This document shows positions 7,515 to 16,453 of a DNA stretch of 64,000 nucleotides, in pieces (positions within the stretch are counted from its first letter, which is position 1; each line of letters opens with the position of its first letter). Position numbers and translations under genes: made by a program. The notes under the pieces are model-generated. The model was given only the letters and a program-made list of their open reading frames with translations, was not told where the DNA came from and ran no database searches. This stretch comes from Methylocystis bryophila (GTDB taxonomy: Bacteria; Pseudomonadota; Alphaproteobacteria; Rhizobiales; Beijerinckiaceae), in NCBI RefSeq assembly GCF_027925445.1, contig NZ_AP027149.1, positions 744,001 to 808,000 of the forward strand, written 5' to 3'.

Positions 7515-9718
7515 GTCACTTCCACCCGCGCATGGCCGTTGTCGTCGGAGCTCAACGCGCTCACCGAAACGTCCGCGCCATGGCGGCGAACCAAGAGATC
7601 GATGCTGCTGTTCCCGACGGCGAGCGAGCGGATCGCCACCTCGTCGAGAAACGGCGGCAATTTCGGTTGCCGTAGCCGCACGCGATGCGCGCCGGGTTCG
7701 AACTCGAGGCCGAGGCTCGCCTGCAACAGCGCGAAGGGCGCGCAGGACGACCAGGCCTGTGGCGTGCAGGCCACAGGATAGAGCGTGGGACCTTTGCCAC
7801 GCATGCGCTGAAAGCCGCAGAAGAGTTCCGGTAGCCGCCGCAAGTCCATGTAGCACGCGGCGTCGAAGAGTCCGGAGAATAGAGTCTGCAAGCCGTGCTT
7901 GAGGCCGTAGCGCGCCATCCCCATGCCAATGAGCGCATTGTCGTGCGGCCAGATGGAGCCGTTGTGGTAAGACATCGGGTTGTAGCGGATCTCGCCGGCC
8001 GCGATCGTGCGGACGCCCCAGCCGGAAAAGAACGGCTTTTTCAGAAGCTGGTCGCCGACTTGGGCGGCGCGATGGGCCGGCGCAATGCCGGCGAATAGCA
8101 GGTGCCCCGCGTTCGAGGAGCGAATGGCGCAACGACGCTTGTCGCCATCGAGCGCCATCGCGTAAGTTCCGATCTCCTCGCACCAAAACGCGTCGTCGAA
8201 TCGGGCGGCAAGCGCCTCCGCCTCTTGCGTGAGACGCTCGGCTCGTTTCACATCACCGAGAGCAACGGCGATCTTCGCCGCAGCGCGTTTGGCCGCAAAG
8301 ACGTAGCCCTGCACTTCGCATAGCGCGATCGGACCTTGCGCGAGCGCGCCGTCGGCGTGGAAGACGGAATCGGACGAATCCTTCCAGCCCTGATTGACGA
8401 GTCCGTTCTCGTCGGCCCGGAAATATTCAACGAAGCCGTCTCCATCGCGATCGCCGTCACAGTCGATCCAGTTCAAAGCCGCGTCAATGCTGGGCCAAAG
8501 CTCGGAGATCGTGTCCAGGTCGCCCGTGCGCTCGAGATAGAGTCCGGCGAGCGTCACGAATAACGGCGTGCCATCCACCGAGCCGTAATAGCGCGCGAAA
8601 GGCACCTCGCCGAGCCGCGCCATTTCGCCCCGTCTGATCTCGTGGACGATCTTGCCGGGCTGCGCGTCGGCCTCCGGCTTCGTCTCTACGGCTTGCGTCG
8701 CCGCGAGATATTTTAGAACGGCTTTGGCGACCGCAGGCTCGATCCAGAGCGTCTCTATCGCCGTTATGATCGAGTCGCGCCCGAAATTCGTGCTGAACCA
8801 AGGCACGCCGGCGTAGGGGAAAGGTCCGTGCGCGGTCTCCGTCACGAGCATATAGAGGTCCGCCATGGAGCGGCGGAGCACTTCGTTGAAGACATTGTTC
8901 GACGTCTCGACGGTCGCTGCGCCTGACGCCAAGCCGCGCAGCTCGCGTCGCGCCCGTCGCGTCGCCAGCAGGAAGCTACGGGGCGCGTTGACATGGTCTT
9001 CGTCCTGCATGCAGCGAAAGGTGAAGAACACTGACGCCCTGCCGCCTGCGGCGAGATTGATGCGATAGCGCGCGCGGCCTCGATCGAGCGCTGACGGGCG
9101 AGGATCGAAATCGATGACCGTGCGCCTGACGACGTCGTCGAGCCCGCGATAGGCGATGATGGCGCGATCCTTCGAAATCTCGGACCGTTTTTCCCCGCGG
9201 CTCGCGCGATGCTTCCCGCGCACCTCGAAAATATCGGCGAAATCCGCGTCAAAGAGAATGTCGAGGTCGATCCAGGAATTGGCGGCCGCGAAGTTCCGCA
9301 GCCCCAGGCGTTCGTAGCAACCGCTGCGCCACAAGAATTTAGAGCGCAGGATGTGCACCATGTCGCGTTCCAAGACGAGCGCGCCGTTCTCTCCCTCCAA
9401 AAGGTCCGGATTGGTGAGATCGACGCTCAGCGCCGCATTATTGTCCTCGATCTTCGAGCTCAGCAGCAACGGACGTTGGCTGTTGACGAGAATCTGGAGG
9501 GAAGAAAGGAAGCGCGTGTCGTCGTGAAACAGCCCCTGAGGACTACCGAAGCCCGGAATAATGTCTCCGTGACGGTCGAAGATCCCGAATGTGTCGCCGT
9601 GCTTCAGCGTGCGCGTGCTGAGCTCGGAGAGCGACTCGGTCGCGGCGATGTAGAATTGCGAAGGAGGCGCATCCTGCGTCCCCTTGGCGCTTGTGGCGGG
9701 AAACGCGGGCTCTTTCAT
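7508..9718 (-). CDS. amylo-alpha-1,6-glucosidase-type glycogen debranching enzyme
   Basis: This 736-residue cytoplasmic enzyme has an N-terminal glycogen-debranching domain (about 30-270) and a C-terminal (alpha/alpha)6-barrel glucosidase domain. Family landmarks are FHDDTRFLSS, PWFSTNFGRDSI, YYGSVDGTPLFV, GWGVRTIA and YHNGSIWPHDNALI, with acidic residues typical of the GH63/GH133-like active site. It should act on glycogen or other alpha-glucan or oligosaccharide branches. ATG 9718 is where homology begins; the longer frame to 10150 overlaps the glycosyltransferase gene on the same strand and is not credible. It lies 101 bases downstream of that glycosyltransferase, a pairing seen in many Hyphomicrobiales. 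Its stop codon is supplied by a palindromic element. Confidence 0.88.
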   Translation of the reverse strand: MKEPAFPATSAKGTQDAPPSQFYIAATESLSELSTRTLKHGDTFGIFDRHGDIIPGFGSPQGLFHDDTRFLSSLQILVNSQRPLLLSSKIEDNNAALSVDLTNPDLLEGENGALVLERDMVHILRSKFLWRSGCYERLGLRNFAAANSWIDLDILFDADFADIFEVRGKHRASRGEKRSEISKDRAIIAYRGLDDVVRRTVIDFDPRPSALDRGRARYRINLAAGGRASVFFTFRCMQDEDHVNAPRSFLLATRRARRELRGLASGAATVETSNNVFNEVLRRSMADLYMLVTETAHGPFPYAGVPWFSTNFGRDSIITAIETLWIEPAVAKAVLKYLAATQAVETKPEADAQPGKIVHEIRRGEMARLGEVPFARYYGSVDGTPLFVTLAGLYLERTGDLDTISELWPSIDAALNWIDCDGDRDGDGFVEYFRADENGLVNQGWKDSSDSVFHADGALAQGPIALCEVQGYVFAAKRAAAKIAVALGDVKRAERLTQEAEALAARFDDAFWCEEIGTYAMALDGDKRRCAIRSSNAGHLLFAGIAPAHRAAQVGDQLLKKPFFSGWGVRTIAAGEIRYNPMSYHNGSIWPHDNALIGMGMARYGLKHGLQTLFSGLFDAACYMDLRRLPELFCGFQRMRGKGPTLYPVACTPQAWSSCAPFALLQASLGLEFEPGAHRVRLRQPKLPPFLDEVAIRSLAVGNSSIDLLVRRHGADVSVSALSSDDNGHARVEVTL

Positions 9719-9769
9719 GAGTCGCTCGATCCTGTCCGAAAGCTCCCGCGGGCGTTGACGCCTCGCCTG

Positions 9770-9823
9770 AGAGCGCGTCCCGATCGCGTGGAATCGCGCG
9801 CACTTTCTCGGGACATGCTCTAG
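9770..9823. repeat. palindromic element, hybrid type
   Basis: The first half (GAGCGCGTCCCGATCGCGTGG) matches the element at 40.98 kb and the last part (CGGGACATGCTCTAG) matches the end of the type A element at 17.6 kb, so it looks like a recombined mosaic. CTA at 9820-9822 is the complement of the TAG stop of the glycosyltransferase gene. Confidence 0.75.
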
Positions 9824-10905
9824 GCGCGCAAGAGCGGGAAATCTTGCGAAGCGGGCGCTGCCGCGCCTCTGGCGCCCGTTGTCTGCAGGCGCGCGAGTCG
9901 TTCGTAGAGTCTTACATAGCTGCGCGCCATGATTTCGGCGGTGAAGCGCGCCTCGAAGCAGCGACGCACGGCGGCGCGGTCGAGGCCGTCGATGGCGCCC
10001 GCGGCCGCCACAGCCTCTTCCAGGCTGTCGACGATGAATCCGCTCACGCCATGCTCGATAATTTCCGGCACGGACCCGCGCCGATGCGCGATGACCGGCG
10101 TGCCGCAAGCCATCGCTTCGATCATGACGAGGCCGAAAGGCTCGGGCCAATCGATCGGGAACAACAGAGCCTTCGCCTGGCCCAGAAACGCGCCCTTCTG
10201 ATCCTCGCCGATCTCCCCGATAAATTCGACATGCGATTGGTTGAGGAGCGGCCGCACCATTTCCTTGAAGTATTCTTGGTCGGCCATGTCGACCTTCGCC
10301 GCGATCTTTAGCTTCATCCCGGCCCGCCGCGCGATCTCGATCGCGGTCGTCGGCCCCTTTTCCGGGGAGATCCTGCCGAGAAACGCCAGATAGCCGCCCG
10401 ACGCCTCGCGCGAGAGCGCATAGAGATCACGCGGAAGGCCATGCGGCACGGTCGCGACGAAATTGGCGCGCAGCGGCCGCCGCTGATGCGCCGAGATCGA
10501 GACGAGCGGCGTTCGATGGAACTCGTGAAAGAGCGGGGCCAGCTCCGGGAAATCGAGCCTGCCGTGCATCGTCGTCACAGCGACTGCCGCCAGATCACGC
10601 AGCATCGGAAAGTGCATGTAATCAGTATGGAAATGCAAAACGTCAAATTCGTCTAAGCGCTGACGGACATGCTCGAGTTGCAGCACGTTATAGGGGGCGG
10701 GATCGCGGACCCGCGACAGACGCAAAGGTCGGGGCGCGCTGGCGACAAGCTCCGCTGCGGTGCGCGATCCGCCGCTGGCGAAGAGCGTCACCTCATGGCC
10801 TTGGCGCACCAGCTCTTCCGTCAAATAGGAGACGATCCGCTCGGTTCCGCCGTAGAGAGTGGGCGGCACGCTTTCCATCAACGGAGAAATTTGCGCAATT
10901 CTCAT
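9820..10905 (-). CDS. GT4-family glycosyltransferase
   Basis: This 361-residue GT-B glycosyltransferase of family 4 has an N-terminal acceptor domain (RIAQISPLMESVPP, YGGTERIVSYLTEEL) and a C-terminal nucleotide-sugar domain with FLGRISPEKGP and the E-x7-E motif in EPFGLVMIEAMACGTPVIA. It would transfer a hexose from a nucleotide sugar to a glycan or lipid. The gene is upstream of, and probably co-transcribed with, the debranching-type glucosidase, which suggests glycogen or storage-glucan metabolism; the exact acceptor is unknown. ATG 10905 opens the conserved MRIAQISP start. Confidence 0.88.
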   Translation of the reverse strand: MRIAQISPLMESVPPTLYGGTERIVSYLTEELVRQGHEVTLFASGGSRTAAELVASAPRPLRLSRVRDPAPYNVLQLEHVRQRLDEFDVLHFHTDYMHFPMLRDLAAVAVTTMHGRLDFPELAPLFHEFHRTPLVSISAHQRRPLRANFVATVPHGLPRDLYALSREASGGYLAFLGRISPEKGPTTAIEIARRAGMKLKIAAKVDMADQEYFKEMVRPLLNQSHVEFIGEIGEDQKGAFLGQAKALLFPIDWPEPFGLVMIEAMACGTPVIAHRRGSVPEIIEHGVSGFIVDSLEEAVAAAGAIDGLDRAAVRRCFEARFTAEIMARSYVRLYERLARLQTTGARGAAAPASQDFPLLRA

Positions 10906-11030
10906 TGTCCGACCCGATCGAACCGGCGAGCGGCCAAACCTCGCGCGCCGCTCTCTCGAGGCGGCTGAAGCCCAGCGGCATAGGCTATGATTGCGGGGAG
11001 GAGGACCATCGGGAGAGTCAACGTCTCCAT
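10902..11030 (-). CDS. possible small membrane peptide ORF, 42 aa
   Basis: A short frame starts with ATG at 11030 and ends in TGA overlapping the glycosyltransferase start (ATGA). Its first 20 residues are hydrophobic (METLTLPMVLLPAIIAYAAG) followed by an arginine-rich tail, so it could be a small membrane peptide translationally coupled to the glycosyltransferase. There is no strong ribosome binding site and I recognise no family, so it may be chance. Confidence 0.25.
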   Translation of the reverse strand: METLTLPMVLLPAIIAYAAGLQPPRESGARGLAARRFDRVGQ

Positions 11031-11116
11031 CGGCAAAATGTTCCGACGCAAGACGCCGAGAGGCGACGCGAGCCTCTCGCAACGCTCTCTTGCAATTCGC
11101 GATTCGCGACTGCGTC

Positions 11117-11935
11117 TCAGCTGCAGAAAGTGCAGAGCGTGTAGTGATCGAAGAGTCGCGAGCCCGCCGTCTTCTCCGGCCAATAGAGTCGGTGAAGCTC
11201 GGCGATGGTGAAGCGGTCGGCGACGCACAGGCCGATTCTTCCAGCCAGGCTCTCGACGTCGCTCATGCCGTAAGTCCAGGGCGCGCCCATCGCAGCGAAG
11301 CGCTCGACGACGGCGGTGATCTCGGGGTCGCCGGTTTCCTTCGCGATCACTTCCGGAGCAAGGTAATCGAAGGAGATGGAGAAGCGCCGCAGATTTTGCG
11401 CGATGCTTTCGAGCACGCCCGTGACGGCGGCGCGGCTCAGATACATCGTATTGCCTTCCCAGATGAAATGCGTCGGAAGCGAGAAATCGAAGCCGTTGCG
11501 CGCGAGAAGCTCGCCAAGGTCCTCAGTGACGTAATCGCCTCCGATATAGGCGGCGCCCGGCGGGATCCCTCTCTCTTCGAGCCGCTTACGCTTGAAGGAG
11601 AGGATGGCTGGGTTGTCGATCTCGAAAAAGGCGACGCCGGGCTTGGCCTTCCTCTGCGCGCGCGTGTCGAGCCCGGCGCCGAGGATCACCACTTGGCGGG
11701 AGCCGTTCTCAAGTTGCGCGTCGAGCCGGTCGTCGAGATAACGCGTTCTGACCCACACATTGACCTTGACCGGCGGGAAGAACGCATAAATGCGATCCGC
11801 CGCGCGCTTCGTTTCCTCGTCGAGAAACGCCTGCACGATCGGGTCGCGATAAAGGGGATTCGGCTTGAGGTTCTCTTCGGCCCGGAATTCCGCGACGACG
11901 AAAGCCGTGCCTGGGACGTTCTGAACGAGACTCAT
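11117..11935 (-). CDS. class I SAM-dependent methyltransferase, LCMT/TIGR00027 type
   Basis: This 272-residue protein belongs to the leucine-carboxyl-methyltransferase-like family. The SAM-binding motif VVILGAGLDTRAQR and the following FFEIDNP acidic strand are clear, as is the family motif THFIWEGNTMYLS. ATG 11935 begins MSLVQNVPGTAFVVAEFRA, typical of the family start (TA..VA.lRA). Members methylate carboxyl groups of small molecules or have unknown substrates. It stands alone, between the carbohydrate genes and a decayed toxin-antitoxin-like pair. Confidence 0.85.
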   Translation of the reverse strand: MSLVQNVPGTAFVVAEFRAEENLKPNPLYRDPIVQAFLDEETKRAADRIYAFFPPVKVNVWVRTRYLDDRLDAQLENGSRQVVILGAGLDTRAQRKAKPGVAFFEIDNPAILSFKRKRLEERGIPPGAAYIGGDYVTEDLGELLARNGFDFSLPTHFIWEGNTMYLSRAAVTGVLESIAQNLRRFSISFDYLAPEVIAKETGDPEITAVVERFAAMGAPWTYGMSDVESLAGRIGLCVADRFTIAELHRLYWPEKTAGSRLFDHYTLCTFCS

Positions 11936-12029
11936 GGCCTGCTCGCAGTGTTCGATTGACCGGCGGCCGCGCCGCATGTGCGCTGGCTTAGCTTGCGCTA
12001 TAACCCGCGACGAAGCAAGCAAGCGCCTT

Positions 12030-12353
12030 CTATTCCGCTTTTTGCACGAGGATTCTCCTTGCCTCGATGATTTGGCGGAACGTCGCATTCGTCGTCGCCC
12101 AATCCACAAGGTCGACCTTCCAAGGCAGATCGCTTTCCGAGAAAGCCTCGCGCAGAACGGCGAGCGTGTCGAGCGGGAGCGGCGTGTCGCCGATCAGCGC
12201 GAGATCGAGGTCCGAATAAGGTTTTGCGGCGCCCGTGGCGCGCGAGCCGAACGCCCAGACTTCCCGGCCGGGAACCACGGAGCGCAAAATCCCGCTGACG
12301 ATCGCCCATTCCTTAGGATTGAGATTTAGCATCTTCGGCGCATCCCTATTCAC
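12030..12353 (-). CDS. MNT-type minimal nucleotidyltransferase
   Basis: This 107-residue protein is a minimal nucleotidyltransferase with the signature WAFGSRATGAAKPYSDLDLAL, in which the two Asp are the metal ligands. The GTG at 12353 overlaps the end of the HEPN-like gene; an in-frame ATG at 12332 (MLNLNPKEW) matches most relatives and may be the true start. In MNT-HEPN modules this protein nucleotidylates its HEPN partner and neutralises it. Here the partner gene is frameshifted, so the module may be defunct while this gene remains open. Confidence 0.85.
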   Translation of the reverse strand: MNRDAPKMLNLNPKEWAIVSGILRSVVPGREVWAFGSRATGAAKPYSDLDLALIGDTPLPLDTLAVLREAFSESDLPWKVDLVDWATTNATFRQIIEARRILVQKAE

Positions 12354-12748
12354 GGCTGCGTCGCCTCAGTTGGTCGCGGAGGTATTTTGCCTCCGCGAGG
12401 AAAGGTTCGACGCCGGAGACGACGCTCAACGCCTTGGCCTCGTTATAGGCGTGGCTGACGATGTTGCGCATGTCGCGGAATTTCCGCCACGCCGGCCAGT
12501 CCCCGAGCAAGAGCCCGCGCTCATTGCCGGTGCGAATGAGATCCTGAAAGGCCATCGTATTCGCTCGGCGTGGCGGAGGTTGCCTCCAGGTAGCGCTTCA
12601 GCATCTTATGACTGAGCTCATAGGTGAATTCGAAGCGTTGAATCAGCCCGTCGCGAATTTGCGCGTCCGAGACATCCATGTGGTAGCGGGCGAGCCCCTC
12701 CCCGAGTCGGTCGATCGCGTTTTCCAGGGAGCTAATGTCCAGGGTCAC
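12346..12748 (-). pseudogene. HI0074/HepT-like nucleotidyltransferase substrate-binding protein, frameshifted
   Basis: Two overlapping minus-strand frames together give one four-helix protein of about 134 residues. The first starts with GTG at 12748 behind GGAGAG and reads LDISSLENAIDRLGEGLARY ... FEFTYELSHKMLKRYLE. The second, ending at 12346, reads MAFQDLIRTGNERGLLLGDW ... RNIVSHAYNE. The junction at about 12550-12560 needs a one-base shift, and in the first frame translation ends soon after in a spurious tail. The RN...SHAY motif of the HEPN class is in the second part. This is either a recent loss-of-function mutation, a sequencing error or, less likely, two separate peptides. Confidence 0.85.
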
Positions 12749-12901
12749 GCGAAACTCTCCAATGTAATCCGGGGGAGCCGGACCGACGGCTCCGGTGATC
12801 GCTCCGGCGCGAGCGAGCGTCAAGCCGCGCCTTGAAGACAGGGTCCGGCGCGCGCAACCCGGTCGCGCCCTCGCGCGTTCTATACGCGAAGGAGGCCACC
12901 G

Positions 12902-13189
12902 ATGTCCCCCCGTGTCCCGTTCATGCTGCTCCTCACAGGGATGCTGAGCCTCGCCGCCGCCCCGGAGGCTCTCGCCAAGAAGCGCAAGACCCACGCAGGT
13001 CCGGGGGCGGCGCTCGCCGAGCACGGCTATTACACGCCTTATCTCACCGGGCCGAACGGCGAACGCACGCCGATCATGGAGGTTCCGGGCTCGGCCACCG
13101 TCATCAACCGGCAGATTCTCGACGACCAGCAGGCGACCACGCTCGAGCAGGCGCTGCGCAACGTGTCCGGCGTCACGGTGCGCCACTGA
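12902..13189 (+). pseudogene. truncated TonB-dependent receptor (signal peptide and start of plug only)
   Basis: Behind a strong site (GGAGG at 12891-12895) starts a 95-residue frame with a signal peptide (residues 1-25, cleavage near ALA-KK). It continues into PGSATVINRQILDDQQATTL and ALRNVSGVTVR, which is the beginning of the plug domain of siderophore or metal TonB-dependent receptors. The protein stops there, whereas intact receptors have 650-800 residues. No barrel sequence is seen before fumarase begins about 100 bases later. It is a remnant left by deletion. Confidence 0.85.
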
Positions 13190-13290
13190 CGGGCCCCGCC
13201 CCGAAGATTGCCGCAAGGCGCAAAATCTCCCATAGGAAGGGCTTCGCGCGCGCCTTGCGCGCCACCACCCATTGACGAGACGAAGACGAC

Positions 13291-14697
13291 ATGACGAGCG
13301 CAAACAGCCGCCTGGAGCGCGACTCCTTTGGCGATATCGCAGTTCCTTCCAGCGCTTATTGGGGCGCGCAGACGCAGCGCTCGGTCGAGAATTTTCCGAT
13401 CGGCGGCCAGCGCATGCCGATCGAGATCGTCCATGCGCTCGCCCGCATCAAGCGCGCCGCCGCCGAGGTCAACGCCGCCAAGGGACTGATCGACAAAAAT
13501 ATCGCTGAGGCGATCGTCGCAGCGGCCCAGGAGGTCATCGACGGCAAGCTCGATCAGCATTTCCCGCTCGTCGTCTGGCAGACGGGCTCGGGAACGCAGT
13601 CCAACATGAACGTCAATGAGGTGATCGCCAACCGGGCCAATGAGGGGCTCGGCGCGCCGCTCGGCGCCAAGGCGCCCGTGCACCCCAACGATCACGTCAA
13701 TTACGGCCAGTCCTCGAACGACTGCTTCCCGACCGCGATCCACATCGCGGCGGCCCTCGTTGTCTCGGGCCGGTTGATCCCGGCGGTGAAGCGCCTGCAC
13801 GAGGCGCTCGACGCCAAGGCCAAGGCCTATGCCGATATCGTCAAGATCGGCCGCACTCATCTGCAGGACGCGACGCCGGTCACCCTCGGCCAGGAATTCT
13901 CGGGCTACGCAGCGCAGGCGGGCTATGCCGCGGCGCGGCTGGAGAAGACGCTTCCGGACCTCTTGGGCCTCGCCCAGGGCGGCACGGCGGTCGGCACCGG
14001 ATTGAACACCGCGCCCGGCTTCGCCGAGGAGGTCGCGGCGAACCTCGCCGAGCAGACGGACCTGCCTTTCGTGACCGCGCCGAACAAGTTCGAGGCGCTC
14101 GCCGCGCATGACGCGATCGTATTCGCGCATGGCGCGATCAACGCGCTTGCGACAGGTCTCTACAAGATCGCGAGCGACATTCGCCTGATGGGCTGCGGCC
14201 CGCGCGCCGGCTTCGCCGAGCTGCGTCTGCCCGAGAACGAGCCGGGCTCCTCGATCATGCCGGGCAAGGTGAATCCAACGCAAGTCGAGGCGATCACGAT
14301 GATCTGCGCCCGCGTCTTCGGCAATCATCAGACGATCACCTTCTCGGCGTCGCAGGGGCATCTCGAGCTCAACGTCATGAAGCCCGTCATCGGCTTCGCC
14401 TTCCTCGAATCCGTCGCGCTGCTCGCCGACGGCATCGACAGCTTCATTCTGCGATGCCTCGACGGGCTCGAGCCGGACGAAGCCAACATCAAGCGCTTCC
14501 TGGAGCGCTCGCTGATGCTGGTGACCGCGCTCGCGCCGAAGATCGGCTATGATGCGGCGAGCAAGATCGCGCGCGCCGCGCATAAAAACGGCACGAGCTT
14601 GAAAGAGGAGGCCCTCGCCTCCGGCAAGGTCACCGAAGCCGAGTTCGACGCGATCGTGCGGCCGGAAAAAATGCTCGCGCCGGGCGAGGAGGGGTGA
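13291..14697 (+). CDS. fumC: class II fumarate hydratase
   Basis: This 468-residue, iron-independent fumarase interconverts fumarate and malate in the TCA cycle. The fumarase/aspartase signature GSSIMPGKVNPTQ begins at Gly319 and contains the catalytic serine loop; the active-site histidine segment GRTHLQDATPV and the substrate segment TGSGTQSNMN are intact. Length equals that of FumC proteins. The gene follows the TonB-receptor remnant and precedes an acyl-CoA ligase, without obvious functional linkage. Confidence 0.97.
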   Translation: MTSANSRLERDSFGDIAVPSSAYWGAQTQRSVENFPIGGQRMPIEIVHALARIKRAAAEVNAAKGLIDKNIAEAIVAAAQEVIDGKLDQHFPLVVWQTGSGTQSNMNVNEVIANRANEGLGAPLGAKAPVHPNDHVNYGQSSNDCFPTAIHIAAALVVSGRLIPAVKRLHEALDAKAKAYADIVKIGRTHLQDATPVTLGQEFSGYAAQAGYAAARLEKTLPDLLGLAQGGTAVGTGLNTAPGFAEEVAANLAEQTDLPFVTAPNKFEALAAHDAIVFAHGAINALATGLYKIASDIRLMGCGPRAGFAELRLPENEPGSSIMPGKVNPTQVEAITMICARVFGNHQTITFSASQGHLELNVMKPVIGFAFLESVALLADGIDSFILRCLDGLEPDEANIKRFLERSLMLVTALAPKIGYDAASKIARAAHKNGTSLKEEALASGKVTEAEFDAIVRPEKMLAPGEEG

Positions 14698-14720
14698 GGC
14701 GAGAGTCTCGTTGAAGGCGC

Positions 14721-16250
14721 ATGAACATGGCTCATTCCGCGCGCGAAGCCGTTCCCGCGCGTTTCAACCTTGCGCGCTATTGCCTTGCGGAGAACGCGCG
14801 CACGCAACCCGGCCGCGTCGGGCTCACCATTGTCGGCGACGCGGACGCGCTGCGGCTCTCCTATCGAGACATTGACGAGAAGGTGCGCCGGCTCGCCGCC
14901 GGATTGCGCGCGCTGGGCTTGCCGCGCGGCGCGCGCGTCATGATCCGAATGGGCAATGAAGCCAATGCGGCGCTCGCCTATTTCGCGGCGATCGCGGCGG
15001 GTTATGTCGCGCTCATCGCCTCCTCGCAGCTCACCTTCGAGGAAGCGGCGTTCTTGCGCGCCGACAGCGGCGCCGAGGCGCTGCTGCTTGGCGCCGAATT
15101 CGAGTCCGAACCCCACGCCGGCGACGGCTTTCACGCGCTGCGCGGCGAGTCCCTCGCAAGACTGTTCGAGACGGCGCCCCAGGAGGGTTACGAGGACACG
15201 GGATGCGACGAGCCCGCCTATCTCGTTTACACCTCGGGCACGACGAGCCGCCCGAAAGGCGTGCTGCATGCGCATCGCGCCGCATGGGCGCGCCGTCTCA
15301 TGTATCCGCATTGGATGGGCCTGACGCGCGCCGACACGATGCTGCATGCGGGCGCGATCAACTGGACCTACACGCTCGGCGTCGGGGTCGTCGATCCCTT
15401 CGCCTGCGGCGCCGAGGCCGTGCTTTATAATGGCAAACCGGATCCTTCGGTCTGGGCCCGGCTCATCGAGGAGAGGCGCGCGACGATTTTCGCCGCCGTG
15501 CCGGGCGTCTATCGACAAATTCTCAAACAGGGCGGGCTCGAGTCCCACGATCTGTCGTCCCTTCGCCACGGGCTGTCGGCGGGCGCGTCGCTGCCGCCGC
15601 AGCTTCTCGACGAGTGGCGGGCCCGCGTCGGTAAGGAGATTTTCGAAGCCTATGGCATGAGCGAGATCTCGACCTTCGTCTCGAGCGGCCCCACGACTCC
15701 CGTTCGTCCCGGCTCGCCGGGAAGGCCGCAGCCCGGAAGAATCGTCGCGGCGCTGCCGCGCGACGGCGGGACGGAGCCGCTGCCGACCGGCGAGACCGGC
15801 CTCCTCGCCGTGCGCGAGGACGAGCCGGGCTTGATGCTGCGCTATTGGAATCGCGACGCCGAGGAGCGCGAGGCGCGGCGGGGCGCGTGGTTCGTCTCGG
15901 GCGACCTCGTCTCTTTCGACGCCGACGGCTATGTCCATCTGCACGGGCGCGCCGACGAGCTCATGAACGCGGGCGGCTATCGGGTCTCGCCCGCCGAGGT
16001 CGAGCGCTGCCTCCTCGCTCATCCCGATGTCGCGGAGGCCGCGGTCGCCGAGCGGCCGGGACGCGACGAGGGAACCTCGATCATCAAGGCCTATGTGGTC
16101 CCACGCGACGGCCGCGATCCGCAGGAGAGCGAGCTGCTCGCCTTTTGCGCGGAGCATCTTGCGGCTTACAAGCGCCCGCGCGCCGTGCTGCGACTCGAGC
16201 GCCTTCCGCGCAACGCCAATGGAAAGCTCATGCGCGCGGCGTTGCCCTAA
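14721..16250 (+). CDS. AMP-binding acyl-CoA ligase
   Basis: This 509-residue adenylate-forming enzyme activates a carboxylic acid with ATP and CoA. The P-loop YTSGTTSRPKGV (A3), the EAYGMSE motif (A5), the GDLVSFDADGY segment (A7) and the C-terminal GKLMRAAL lysine (A10) are all visible. Similarity is closest to benzoate or medium-chain acyl-CoA ligases; the substrate cannot be told from sequence alone. Start may be ATG 14721 or 14727. Its stop codon overlaps by four bases the stop of a convergent tautomerase gene. Confidence 0.88.
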   Translation: MNMAHSAREAVPARFNLARYCLAENARTQPGRVGLTIVGDADALRLSYRDIDEKVRRLAAGLRALGLPRGARVMIRMGNEANAALAYFAAIAAGYVALIASSQLTFEEAAFLRADSGAEALLLGAEFESEPHAGDGFHALRGESLARLFETAPQEGYEDTGCDEPAYLVYTSGTTSRPKGVLHAHRAAWARRLMYPHWMGLTRADTMLHAGAINWTYTLGVGVVDPFACGAEAVLYNGKPDPSVWARLIEERRATIFAAVPGVYRQILKQGGLESHDLSSLRHGLSAGASLPPQLLDEWRARVGKEIFEAYGMSEISTFVSSGPTTPVRPGSPGRPQPGRIVAALPRDGGTEPLPTGETGLLAVREDEPGLMLRYWNRDAEEREARRGAWFVSGDLVSFDADGYVHLHGRADELMNAGGYRVSPAEVERCLLAHPDVAEAAVAERPGRDEGTSIIKAYVVPRDGRDPQESELLAFCAEHLAAYKRPRAVLRLERLPRNANGKLMRAALP

Positions 16251-16453
16251 TCTGGCTGTTGCGCTTTTTTCCAATCGTCCGTCAGGAGTCCCGCAAAGCC
16301 CCAATCTGCTTCTTCAATCTCCTGGATAACGATATGAATATGTTCGGGGCGCTTGCCGAGCACGCGAACTAACGACTCGGTAAAATCTTTGACAATTTCA
16401 GCCTTTTGCGCGCGGGACGCCCCTTTTGTGATCTGGACATTGATATACGGCAT
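16247..16453 (-). CDS. 4-oxalocrotonate tautomerase family protein
   Basis: This 68-residue member of the 4-OT family starts at ATG 16453 behind GGGAGCGGG, so that proline follows the initiator Met (MPYINVQITKG), as needed for the Pro1 catalytic amine. The conserved VQEIEEADWGFAG-like C-terminal half (here VIQEIEEADWGFAG) is typical. The protein probably acts as a hexamer; the substrate is unknown. The longer frame starting at 16489 would bury Pro1 and is rejected. Confidence 0.9.
   Translation of the reverse strand: MPYINVQITKGASRAQKAEIVKDFTESLVRVLGKRPEHIHIVIQEIEEADWGFAGLLTDDWKKAQQPD

Noticed and set aside
9719..10150. N-terminal extension of the debranching-enzyme frame
   Set aside because: It overlaps the glycosyltransferase gene on the same strand in another frame; family homology begins at 9718.
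13039..16304. Long minus-strand frames (514 and 585 codons) opposite fumC and the acyl-CoA ligase
   Set aside because: Antisense shadows of well-recognised genes; no motif.
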